From Chitinophaga pinensis (GTDB taxonomy: Bacteria > Bacteroidota > Bacteroidia > Chitinophagales > Chitinophagaceae): 64,000 nucleotides of DNA. Location of the stretch: contig CALQSB010000001.1 in the NCBI GenBank assembly GCA_943333125.1, positions 94,381-158,380 of the forward strand, written 5' to 3'. Made by a program: the position numbers and the translations under genes. Position 1 is the stretch's first letter. Each line of letters opens with the position of its first letter. Positions 34,146-42,037 of the stretch are shown piece after piece. The notes beneath the pieces are model-generated. The model saw only the letters and a program-made list of their open reading frames with translations, did no database searches and had not been told where the DNA came from.

Positions 34146-35135
34146 TTAGATTTTCTTTTTGGAAGCGTTTAGATATTTCAATAAACGTATTTCTTTTTCA
34201 CTCAGGATTCTCCATTTTCCACGCTCAACATTTTTCTTGGTAAGTCCTGCATACATAACCCGATCAAGCCCTTTGACATCGTATTTCAGGTGCTCAAAAA
34301 TACGTCTTACAATTCTGTTTCTTCCGCTGTGAATTTCGATACCAATAATAGATTTGTCTTTGGAATCGGCATAAGCCAGACTATCAACATTCACCGGTCC
34401 GTCTTCCAGAATCAAGCCTTTTAAGATTTTTTCAAAATCGCCTTTAGTTAATATTTTGTCCAGTTTAACTTCATAGATTTTTTTTATTTCAAAACTGGGA
34501 TGTGATAATTTTTGAGTAAGATCTCCGTCATTAGTCAGTAATAATACTCCTGAAGTATTTCTATCTAATCGGCCAATAGGATAAACTCTTTCAGTTGTTG
34601 CATTTTTAATAAGTTGCAAAACTGTTTTTCTACCTTGAGGGTCATCAGTTGTAGTAATGTAATCCTTAGGTTTATTCAAAAGAATGTATTGTAGATTTTT
34701 GGTTACGAAAAGCTTTTTATTGTTGTAAAAAACCACATCCGTTGGTTCCACTTTATAACCGGGTTCAGTCAAAACTTTATCATTAACTTTTACTTTGCCT
34801 TCTGTAATCAGCATCACCGCATCTCTTCTTGAACAAACACCACAATGGGCCATGTATTTATTCAAAGGCATTGCCGATTGGTCGGATTTATTTTCTGTTT
34901 TTTTTGAAGGAGTAGTTGTTGTAGTTTTTGATTTGACCGAAGCAGGCTTTGCGGCAGGAGCTACATTATTTTCAATGTTTCTTTTTGCAATCCTGGCTTG
35001 ATATTTTTCTTCTTTTACTTTGTCGAAATAAGCAGCTCTTTCTTTTTTAACCTTTTTCTTTTCCTGGCGATGGGATTCCTTTACCGCGCTGTTTTTCTTT
35101 TTGACTACAAATTTCTGGAATGAAGACTGACTCAT
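34146..35135 (-). CDS. RsuA/RluB-type rRNA pseudouridine synthase
   Basis: About 329 residues. A Lys/Arg-rich N-terminal tail of ~90 residues (KKKVKKERAAYFDKVKEEKY) precedes an S4 RNA-binding domain (LNKYMAHCGVCSRRDAVMLI) and the catalytic domain with GRLDRNTSGVLLLTNDGDL and EIHSGRNRIVRRIFEHLKYD. It probably modifies 23S rRNA (RluB/RluE group) or 16S (RsuA). The ATG at 35135 is taken because the upstream alternative only adds nine residues. The long basic tail is common in Bacteroidota members. Confidence 0.92.
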   Translation of the reverse strand: MSQSSFQKFVVKKKNSAVKESHRQEKKKVKKERAAYFDKVKEEKYQARIAKRNIENNVAPAAKPASVKSKTTTTTPSKKTENKSDQSAMPLNKYMAHCGVCSRRDAVMLITEGKVKVNDKVLTEPGYKVEPTDVVFYNNKKLFVTKNLQYILLNKPKDYITTTDDPQGRKTVLQLIKNATTERVYPIGRLDRNTSGVLLLTNDGDLTQKLSHPSFEIKKIYEVKLDKILTKGDFEKILKGLILEDGPVNVDSLAYADSKDKSIIGIEIHSGRNRIVRRIFEHLKYDVKGLDRVMYAGLTKKNVERGKWRILSEKEIRLLKYLNASKKKI

Positions 35136-35249
35136 GATTTTTAATTTTATGCTGTTTTTCAACAGTAATGAAGCTCAAATGTACAATTTAAAAGCGACGA
35201 TTTTTAGTTTAAATGATTATAAAGCCAATCCCCGTTGATATGATTGAGT

Positions 35250-35278
35250 AAAAAAAAGCGTTTTATAAAATCACGCTT
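35250..35278 (-). terminator. Probable terminator of rlmN
   Basis: On the minus strand AAGCGT-GATTTTATAAA-ACGCTT followed by a T-run, 142 bp behind the rlmN stop. The rest of the 35136-35419 gap is AT-rich with no gene seen. Confidence 0.6.
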
Positions 35279-35419
35279 GCATTTAATTTGCAGATTAAAT
35301 ACTACTGTTCAATTGCTGATTTGTCTTTATAGTGGTTTATTCCAGTCATTTGCTTTTTACCACTTTCAAGTAATTCTTTATTGAAGCGTTACAAATTTCA
35401 AAAAAGAAATTATTTCCAA

Positions 35420-36472
35420 TTACGAAACAACTTTGTCTTTATTTGCCAGCTGTCCACAAGCGGCATCGATATCTTTTCCCCGGCTTCTTCTTACCCTCAC
35501 ATTCACACGATGTTGAGCAAGATGATCAGTAAATGCCTGTGTTTTTTCTTCCTCAGGCTTAATAAAGGTGGCGCCGAAAATAGGATTGTATTCAATAACA
35601 TTTATCAGGTGAGTAGGAACTTTTCTGTATATTTTGATAAGGTTGTCAGCATCTTCGATACTGTCATTTTTATCTTTGAATAAAATGTATTCTAATGTAA
35701 TATCGTTTTTTGTTTTGTCGTAGAAGTAATTTAATGCCTCGATGAGCAAATCAATTGTATTGCTTTCATTGATGGGCATAATTTCATCCCTCTTCTTATC
35801 TGTTGGAGCATGTAAAGAAAGAGCAAGATTAAATCGAACCTGATCATCTCCCAGCTGTTTGATCATTTTTGCCACACCTGCAGTTGAAACCGTAATTCTT
35901 TTTGGACTGATATTCATACTGTCTGAGGCGGTAATACGATCTATGGATTTTAAAACATTTTTATAATTTAAAAGGGGTTCACCCATTCCCATATAAACGA
36001 TGTTGCTGAGTTTTTTCTGATACGTTTTTTCGCTCTGCTCATTTAATAAAGCAACCTGATCATAGATTTCTTCAAAATGAAGATTCCTTTTACGGTCCAT
36101 TTTTCCTGTGGCACAAAATTTACAGGTCAGGCTGCATCCAATTTGGGAAGAAACACAAGCGGTATTTCTTTTTTCTGTAGGTATGAGTACTCCTTCAATC
36201 AGGTGATTGTCAAATGTCCTGAATCTGGATTTTAGTGTCCCGTCATCGCTGATCTGAGTTACATCAACTTTGATTGCATTTAATGAAAAATCTGCGGTGA
36301 GTTTATTTCTAAGCTCTAGAGAAAGATTGCTCATCTCGTTGAAATCTCGTGCATTTTTTTTCCAAAGCCATTCGTAAGCCTGAATAGCACGGAATTTCTT
36401 ATCACCAATTGATTCGAAGTACTCCTTCAAATCAGGCAAGGTTAACTCTCTGATATTTCTGCTGGTTGCCAT
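35420..36472 (-). CDS. rlmN: Dual-specificity 23S rRNA/tRNA adenine-C2 methyltransferase RlmN
   Basis: A 350-residue radical-SAM enzyme that methylates A2503 of 23S rRNA and A37 of some tRNAs. The [4Fe-4S] motif C-x3-C-x2-C is in GCSLTCKFCATGKM, followed by NIVYMGMGEPLLNY. The second catalytic Cys is near the C-terminus in DIDAACGQLANK. N-terminal helices (ELTLPDLKEYFESIG) are the accessory domain. Its -7 box lies 4 nt before the start, giving almost no leader. Confidence 0.96.
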   Translation of the reverse strand: MATSRNIRELTLPDLKEYFESIGDKKFRAIQAYEWLWKKNARDFNEMSNLSLELRNKLTADFSLNAIKVDVTQISDDGTLKSRFRTFDNHLIEGVLIPTEKRNTACVSSQIGCSLTCKFCATGKMDRKRNLHFEEIYDQVALLNEQSEKTYQKKLSNIVYMGMGEPLLNYKNVLKSIDRITASDSMNISPKRITVSTAGVAKMIKQLGDDQVRFNLALSLHAPTDKKRDEIMPINESNTIDLLIEALNYFYDKTKNDITLEYILFKDKNDSIEDADNLIKIYRKVPTHLINVIEYNPIFGATFIKPEEEKTQAFTDHLAQHRVNVRVRRSRGKDIDAACGQLANKDKVVS

Positions 36473-36476
36473 GACG

Positions 36477-36484
36477 CAAAGATA
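36477..36484 (-). promoter_or_regulatory. -7 box of rlmN, very short leader
   Basis: TATCTTTG, then CGTC, then ATG. The 15-base word TATCTTTGCGTCATG is identical ahead of the small phosphatase gene at 39805. Confidence 0.6.
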
Positions 36485-36601
36485 AACAACCTAAATTTGA
36501 TAAAGAGGTATTCAAATACTAACTTCACGAAAGCTTTTAAATTTGTATAATAAAAGCATTGAAATTTATCAGAATTTCTTTTTTTTATAAAAAAAATAGT
36601 C

Positions 36602-37795
36602 ATGGAAACAGTTTATGTTGTTGATTCAGTGAGAACTCCGATTGGTAAATACGGAGGGGCGCTCTCTGGCATCAGGCCCGATGATTTATTGGCAATTGTA
36701 ATCAAGGCGCTGATTGGCAGAAATAAGAATATAGACATTAATGCAATTGAAGATGTAATTGCAGGGGCCGCAAATCAAAGCGGAGAGGACAATAGAAATG
36801 TTGCCAGAATGGCTGCTTTATTGGCCGGGTTGCCAACTACGGTTGCAGGAAATACGGTCAATAGGCTTTGTGCAAGTGGTTTACAGGCAATTATGGACAG
36901 CGCAAGAACCATTGCTTGTGGCGATGCACAATTAATGATAGCGTGTGGGGTTGAAAATATGAGCAGAGCACCATTTGTTATGCCCAAAGCAACAAGTGCC
37001 TTCGATAGAAATACACAGATTTTTGATACTACAATGGGATGGCGTTTTATAAATAAGAAACTGTCAGAACTTTATTTTCCTTATTCAATGGGGGAGACCG
37101 CTGAAAATATTGCTAAACAATGGAATATTAGTCGACATGCTCAGGATGAATTTGCAATGTCAAGTCAGCAAAAATTTGCACTTGCACAAAAAGCCGAAAA
37201 ATTCAAAGATGAAATTATTCCGGTTCAGATTCAAATTGGAAAAGATAGTTTTGATTTTGAACAAGATGAGCATCCCCGATTGACATCATTAGATAAACTG
37301 GCTCAATTGAAGCCCGCCTTTATTAAAGATGGAACGGTAACCGCAGGAAACAGCAGCGGCATTAATGATGGCGCTGCTGCAATGTTACTCGCAAGTGAGG
37401 CCGCAGTTAGAAAATTTGCATTAAAGCCCATAGCCAAAATTAAAAGTATGGCAGTAGCTGGAGTTGAACCAGCTGTTATGGGAATCGGGCCTTTGCCCGC
37501 AACTCAAAAGGCACTCAAGAGAGCCGGTATTTCTGTTTCCGATTTAGATCTGATTGAATTAAATGAAGCATTTGCTTCTCAGAGTATTGCCTGTATTCAT
37601 GATTTAGGTCTCGATCTTGAAAAGGTAAATGTAAATGGAGGCGCTATTGCCCTGGGGCATCCATTGGGTTGCAGCGGTGTTAGAATTTCTACAACGCTTT
37701 TGCATGAAATGGCAAGAAGAAAAAGTAAATATGGATTGGCGACAATGTGCGTTGGTGTAGGGCAGGGAGCAGCAATTATTTTCGAGGGAGTCTGA
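36602..37795 (+). CDS. Thiolase (acetyl-CoA acyltransferase, 3-oxoadipyl-CoA thiolase-like)
   Basis: A 397-residue thiolase. The acylated Cys is in [18 protein letters not shown]; the second half has [33 protein letters not shown] with the catalytic His and Cys, and the terminal [13 protein letters not shown]. The [20 protein letters not shown]-like stretch (here [18 protein letters not shown]) is typical of the PcaF/PaaJ branch. No aromatic-degradation genes are adjacent, so general beta-oxidation or acetoacetyl-CoA formation is equally possible. A TAAATTTG box at 36538-36545 may be its promoter. Confidence 0.9.
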   Translation: METVYVVDSVRTPIGKYGGALSGIRPDDLLAIVIKALIGRNKNIDINAIEDVIAGAANQSGEDNRNVARMAALLAGLPTTVAGNTVNRLCASGLQAIMDSARTIACGDAQLMIACGVENMSRAPFVMPKATSAFDRNTQIFDTTMGWRFINKKLSELYFPYSMGETAENIAKQWNISRHAQDEFAMSSQQKFALAQKAEKFKDEIIPVQIQIGKDSFDFEQDEHPRLTSLDKLAQLKPAFIKDGTVTAGNSSGINDGAAAMLLASEAAVRKFALKPIAKIKSMAVAGVEPAVMGIGPLPATQKALKRAGISVSDLDLIELNEAFASQSIACIHDLGLDLEKVNVNGGAIALGHPLGCSGVRISTTLLHEMARRKSKYGLATMCVGVGQGAAIIFEGV

Positions 37796-37849
37796 TTTAA
37801 TTATGTGGAATTTTAAGTGTGGAATGTGGAATGAAATAAATAATAAGTT

Positions 37850-37900
37850 CAATAGCCTAGCCTCCTCCCCAACCCCTTTCCAAAGGAGATAGGAGCAATT
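37850..37900. repeat. CTCCTCCCC...CAAAGGAG repeat variant
   Basis: TCCTCCCCAACCCCTTTCC then AAAGGAGATAGGAGC, between the thiolase and hisS 3' ends, a looser relative of the C-rich family. It can form a CTCC/GGAG-type hairpin. Confidence 0.5.
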
Positions 37901-37933
37901 AAAATAGTCTACCAAAAACAAATACAGCCAAAC

Positions 37934-37963
37934 AACTTCCCCCTTCGGGGGATCGAGGGGGCT
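37934..37963. repeat. C-rich dispersed repeat (family A), copy behind hisS
   Basis: AACTTCCCCCTTCGGGGG followed by ATCGAGGGGGCT, ending 1 bp from the hisS TAA stop (minus strand). Confidence 0.9.
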
Positions 37964-37964
37964 C

Positions 37965-39323
37965 TTACTTCAAGTATTCCACCAATTCTCCAAAACCAAT
38001 ATTTTCCTGAGCCCCGGTCTTTAAATTCTTTACAACTGCATTTTTTTCTTCGATTTCTTTGCTTCCAATGATTATCGCAAAATTGATATTTTTCTTATCG
38101 GCATATTTGAACTGCTTTTCCATTTTTGTAAACTCATGAAACATTTCACAGGAAATACCGTTGTCGCGTACCTGCTGCATGATTTTATAGGCAAACAGGC
38201 TTTCTTTTTCTCCCATATTAAAAAATATGGCCTGAATTCCAGACTGAAGATTTTCCGGAAATAATTTTAATTCTTCCATCACATCATAAATCCTGTCAAC
38301 ACCAAAGCTGATGCCAACACCAGGTACATTTGGAACCCCAAATAATTCCGTAAGATTATCATATCTGCCACCGCCACCTATACTTCCCATTTGTACATTT
38401 AATGGAGCCTTTACTTCAAAAATAATCCCCGTATAGTAATTCAATCCTCGGGCTAAAGTAAAGTCGATGTCAATATTATATTTTTCGCAGTGATTTAAAA
38501 CAAAAGCAAGTTCTGATTTCCCTTCTGATGCACTGGTATTGTCAAGTAGTTCAGTTATTTTATTCAGCTTTTCGGTATTGCTGCCACTGATGTTGAGATA
38601 ATTTTCGATGAGTCCAATTTGTGTGCTGTTCAGCCCTCGTTGCTCCAGTTCCGCTTTTACTTTTTCTATGCCAATCTTATCTAGTTTATCAATAGCAATG
38701 GTAATATCTGTCAATAATTCACTACTGCCACACATTTCTGCAAGCGATGAAAGTATTTTTCTGCTGTTGATTTTAAGTATATAATTCCCGAGTCCAAGCT
38801 TTGCGAAAACAGAATGATATACACCCGCCAGTTCCACTTCATTAATCAAATTACTGCTTCCAACCACATCGGCATCGCATTGAGTAAACTCTCTGTACCT
38901 TCCTTTCTGAGGACGGTCGGCACGCCATACTTGCTGAATCTGATATCGTTTGTAAGGGAACGTTAGTTGTCCGTAATTCATGGCTACAAATCGGGCAAAT
39001 GGAATTGTAAGATCGTATTTAAGCGCCCTTTCAGTAAGTAATGAACTGCTTTTGCCTTGTGTTGCCTTCTCGAATCCATCCTTGGCTTTTTCTGCATTTT
39101 TGGGATCATTTAAGCCGTTATTGAGTACTTTAAAAATCAATCGGTCACCTTCTTCTCCATACTTCCCCATCAATGTGTCCAGGTTTTCCATTGCAGGAGT
39201 TTCCAGTGGCTCAAAACCATAGTTCTCAAAAACATTTTTAATAGTGTTGAAAATGTGATTTCTTTTTCTGATGGTCTCTGCAGAAAAATCTCTCATTCCC
39301 TGTGGTAAACTTGGTTTTGTCAT
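37965..39323 (-). CDS. hisS: Histidine--tRNA ligase
   Basis: A 452-residue class II aminoacyl-tRNA synthetase. Motif 2 is YQIQQVWRADRPQKGRYREF with the Arg that contacts ATP; histidine-specific motifs are LARGLNYYTGIIFEV and GGGRYDNLTELFG; motif 3 is GVGISFGVDRIYDVM. The C-terminal anticodon-binding domain starts near residue 360 (IQAIFFNMGEKESLFAYKIM). Slightly longer than the E. coli enzyme because of an insert before the HisA motif, as in Bacteroidota and eukaryote-like forms. It lies 8 bp behind the phosphatase gene, so they likely share one transcript. Confidence 0.96.
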   Translation of the reverse strand: MTKPSLPQGMRDFSAETIRKRNHIFNTIKNVFENYGFEPLETPAMENLDTLMGKYGEEGDRLIFKVLNNGLNDPKNAEKAKDGFEKATQGKSSSLLTERALKYDLTIPFARFVAMNYGQLTFPYKRYQIQQVWRADRPQKGRYREFTQCDADVVGSSNLINEVELAGVYHSVFAKLGLGNYILKINSRKILSSLAEMCGSSELLTDITIAIDKLDKIGIEKVKAELEQRGLNSTQIGLIENYLNISGSNTEKLNKITELLDNTSASEGKSELAFVLNHCEKYNIDIDFTLARGLNYYTGIIFEVKAPLNVQMGSIGGGGRYDNLTELFGVPNVPGVGISFGVDRIYDVMEELKLFPENLQSGIQAIFFNMGEKESLFAYKIMQQVRDNGISCEMFHEFTKMEKQFKYADKKNINFAIIIGSKEIEEKNAVVKNLKTGAQENIGFGELVEYLK

Positions 39324-39331
39324 TATAACGT

Positions 39332-39805
39332 TTATGTTTGCTTGTGTTTATTTAAATAATTTTCGATAATTAAATCGCAAGTGGTGTCGATTAAATCATA
39401 CACTTCAATAAATCCGTCTTCACCACTATACCATGGATCCGGAACATCCAATGAACCTTCTGGTTGCATTATTTCCAGAAACAAAGATGTCTTATTTTTA
39501 TCGAATTCTGTTCCTGCAATCCTCTTCATATCATCGAGCACATCCTCAGCCATAGCGTAAATAAAATCAAATTCTCTGAAATCGTCTTTTGTTATTTTTC
39601 TGGATTGTTGATTACTGATGTCAATGCCATTAGATAAAGCTAGTTTTTGACAGATATGGTGAGGTCTTTCATCATTGTGATATCCATTTGTGCCGGCACT
39701 ATCTATTTTCCAGTTCAGTCCTGCTTTGGTTGCCTTATGTTGTAAAAGGCCTTCTGCCAGAGGGCTTCTGCAAATATTTCCCAAACATACCATAAGAATT
39801 TTCAT
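39332..39805 (-). CDS. Low-molecular-weight protein tyrosine phosphatase
   Basis: A 157-residue phosphatase with the P-loop C-x5-R at the N-terminus (MVCLGNICRSPLAEG; Cys7, Arg13) and the general-acid Asp in LDVPDPWYSGEDGF. Length and order match the LMW-PTP family; ArsC-type reductases lack this DPWY acid loop. It probably dephosphorylates tyrosine on cytoplasmic proteins; no BY-kinase gene is near. First gene of a unit with hisS. Confidence 0.93.
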   Translation of the reverse strand: MKILMVCLGNICRSPLAEGLLQHKATKAGLNWKIDSAGTNGYHNDERPHHICQKLALSNGIDISNQQSRKITKDDFREFDFIYAMAEDVLDDMKRIAGTEFDKNKTSLFLEIMQPEGSLDVPDPWYSGEDGFIEVYDLIDTTCDLIIENYLNKHKQT

Positions 39806-39809
39806 GACG

Positions 39810-39817
39810 CAAAGATA
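39810..39817 (-). promoter_or_regulatory. -7 box of phosphatase-hisS unit, very short leader
   Basis: TATCTTTG, then CGTC, then ATG on the minus strand. Same word as ahead of rlmN. Confidence 0.6.
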
Positions 39818-39904
39818 ATTATAAGCACATTCATTATGGAATATTTAGCAGGCCATCATCTAAAATTTCAGGAACACTATTTTTTCATTTTTAAATCAAT
39901 CATC

Positions 39905-40723
39905 ATGGAAGCAGAAAAAATTCTACAAGCTGATTTGCTTGATATTCTTTTTGAAAACAGAAACAAAACTTATGGTGCCTATACACTCCGCCGCGATTAT
40001 TCTAATAGATTATACAAGGCATTGGGTTTAATTTTTTCAGGAATTCTGTTGCTTTCCTTATTAATTGCCTCTACAGAAAAGAAAAAGAAATTCTTGACAG
40101 TCCCATCAATAGAAACGGTACTTTATAAATTAACTACTCCACCAAAAGAATCACCTAAGCCAGAAATGCCAAAACAATCAAAGCCAGAAATAAAAAAATC
40201 AAATTCTCAGCTTTTCGTTTCCAAATTGAAAATTATAGACAGCAATGAAGTCTCAACAAGGCTGAGTAAAAATCTCGACAGCAGCCTAATATCTAATGTC
40301 AATCAAATAGGAATAATAGGCGTAACGCCATTGATTAAATGCCCGACATGCAACGTTGACAGCAATTTTGTTAACCCAAAAGATATAACCGCTCCAGACA
40401 AAAAAATGCCAAGACTTACGGCAGAAGTGATGCCTGCTTTTCCAGGTGGCATGGATGCTTTAAGAAAATTTTTGGAAAGAAACCTAAACAATCCTGCTGA
40501 ACTTAATCCTGGAGAAATTGTAGTTGTAAAAGTTCAGTTTATTGTTGGATTTGATGGTAAATTAAAAGGCTTTACTGTAACAGAAGATGGCGGAGAGGTT
40601 TTTAATGAAGAGGTTATCCGGGTTTTGAAAAAAATGCCTCAATGGATTCCTGGAAAATCTCAGGGTGAAAATGTGTCGGTTTATTACTCAATACCCGTAA
40701 AATTTATCGCTCAGGAACAATAG
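39905..40723 (+). CDS. Energy transducer TonB (first copy)
   Basis: A 272-residue protein. The N-terminal cytoplasmic segment (ILQADLLDILFENRNKTYGA, then YTLRRDYSNRLYKAL) precedes one transmembrane helix (IFSGILLLSLLIAS). A Pro/Lys/Ser-rich periplasmic stretch contains a KCPTC motif. The C-terminal TonB domain ends VLKKMPQWIPGKSQGENVSV, then YYSIPVKF. The ATG at 39905 is used because it aligns with the second TonB at 61164; 23 more codons upstream are open. It has no ExbB/ExbD beside it and probably borrows those at 58989-61107. Confidence 0.88.
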   Translation: MEAEKILQADLLDILFENRNKTYGAYTLRRDYSNRLYKALGLIFSGILLLSLLIASTEKKKKFLTVPSIETVLYKLTTPPKESPKPEMPKQSKPEIKKSNSQLFVSKLKIIDSNEVSTRLSKNLDSSLISNVNQIGIIGVTPLIKCPTCNVDSNFVNPKDITAPDKKMPRLTAEVMPAFPGGMDALRKFLERNLNNPAELNPGEIVVVKVQFIVGFDGKLKGFTVTEDGGEVFNEEVIRVLKKMPQWIPGKSQGENVSVYYSIPVKFIAQEQ

Positions 40724-40756
40724 CCGTATTTCTTTATTAAATTGCATCCGTAACAA

Positions 40757-41032
40757 ATGCATCAGCAAGAAATGCCACAAGAAGAAACAGAAGAGGAAAA
40801 ATTAACTACCCGTGAAAAGGGAATAATCAGAATGAGGTCTATCATGGACTATGGAATGGGCTTGTTGTGGACTTCCATGGGTTTCTTTATGATATTTATT
40901 AAACATTTCAATACTGATCTTGCCATACGTTATGATGAATCAACATTGAAAACTTTTGGATCAGTTTGCGTTATTTATGGAATTTTCAGAATTTATCGCG
41001 GCTACAAAAAAAATTACCTAAAAGAAAGATGA
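40757..41032 (+). CDS. Small membrane protein of unknown function
   Basis: A 91-residue protein. An acidic N-terminus (EMPQEETEEEKLTTREKGII) is followed by two predicted membrane helices (MGLLWTSMGFFMIFI; FGSVCVIYGIFRIYRGY) and a basic end. I recognise no named family. Its TGA stop overlaps the ATG of the next gene (ATGA), and it follows tonB by 33 bp, so it should be translated with the PstS-like lipoprotein. Confidence 0.75.
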   Translation: MHQQEMPQEETEEEKLTTREKGIIRMRSIMDYGMGLLWTSMGFFMIFIKHFNTDLAIRYDESTLKTFGSVCVIYGIFRIYRGYKKNYLKER

Positions 41033-41970
41033 TCCGTTTGAAACTAAACTCCTTTTTTTTATTTTTTATCCTTTTACTTTTTGCAGGCTGCAAAGATTCT
41101 GCGATGAAAAAAGGAGCAACAGATACACCGCAATCAGGTACTATATATATCAGTGTAGATGAATCTTTCAGACCTGTTATGGAAGACCAGATAAAAATGT
41201 ACGAAGCTTCTTATCCCAATACACATATAATAGCAACTTATAAATCTGAAGCTGATTGTTTCAGAGATTTTTTTAAAGACTCATTAAATCGTCTGGTCAT
41301 AGTTGGAAGAGGCCTAACCAGAAAGGAAGAAAAGTTTATGATTGACTCCTTAGGTTACAATCCCGGGTGTAATGCAGTAGCATCCGATGCCGTTGCAATT
41401 ATTGTAAATTCAAAAAATACAGATACACTTTTTACACTATCCTCATTAAATCAAAATCTTTCGGGGAGAGGAGATAGAAAACTTACCATGGTTTTTGATG
41501 GATTAAACGCTACTAGTACAGTGCGATTTATTAAGGATTCCATTTTAAAAGGGCAGCCTTATGACAGTTCAGTAGTAAGAGCAACAAAAAATAGTAGTGA
41601 AGTAATGAATTATGTAGCTACCCATGAAAATGCAATCGGATTGGTTGGCATCAGCTGGATTGGGAATCCGGAAGATAGTGCTCAGGTTAAATTATTGAAA
41701 ACAGTCAAAATTGCGTACATAAGATGCGATATTTGTGAAAACGCTCCCTTTGTAAAACCATTGCAAGAGTCTATGATTACAAGAAGATATCCTTTGGTAA
41801 GAAGTCTTTATTACATCAATAAAGAAAATTATGAAGGGCTAGGAACGGGATTTACTTCTTTTTTGAAGTTTGAAAGGGGACAGTTGATTTTTAAAAGAGC
41901 TTATTTAGGACCTGTTATGGATTTTGAAGTAAGAAATGTGCAGATAAATAAGTCTTTACCAAAAAATTAA
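41029..41970 (+). CDS. PstS-like substrate-binding lipoprotein
   Basis: A 313-residue lipoprotein: hydrophobic signal and lipobox LFAGC (Cys21). The body matches a PBP_like/PstS fold: GTIYISVDESFRPVMEDQIK, then YPNTHIIATYKSEADCFRDF and SDAVAIIVNSKNTDTLFTLS. The start at 41029 overlaps the previous stop. There are no pstC, pstA or pstB transport genes here, so it may act as a ligand sensor or a helper of the TonB next door, not necessarily in phosphate import. Confidence 0.8.
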   Translation: MIRLKLNSFFLFFILLLFAGCKDSAMKKGATDTPQSGTIYISVDESFRPVMEDQIKMYEASYPNTHIIATYKSEADCFRDFFKDSLNRLVIVGRGLTRKEEKFMIDSLGYNPGCNAVASDAVAIIVNSKNTDTLFTLSSLNQNLSGRGDRKLTMVFDGLNATSTVRFIKDSILKGQPYDSSVVRATKNSSEVMNYVATHENAIGLVGISWIGNPEDSAQVKLLKTVKIAYIRCDICENAPFVKPLQESMITRRYPLVRSLYYINKENYEGLGTGFTSFLKFERGQLIFKRAYLGPVMDFEVRNVQINKSLPKN

Positions 41971-42037
41971 GCAAACCATTAACGGTTTCTTAATTATTTT
42001 TATATAGTTTAATAGTCTTAAAATTAAAAATTTGAAA

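Noticed and set aside
35136-35419. Possible small RNA or tRNA in the gap before rlmN
   Set aside because: No cloverleaf or conserved arms could be drawn; only a terminator-like hairpin for rlmN was seen.
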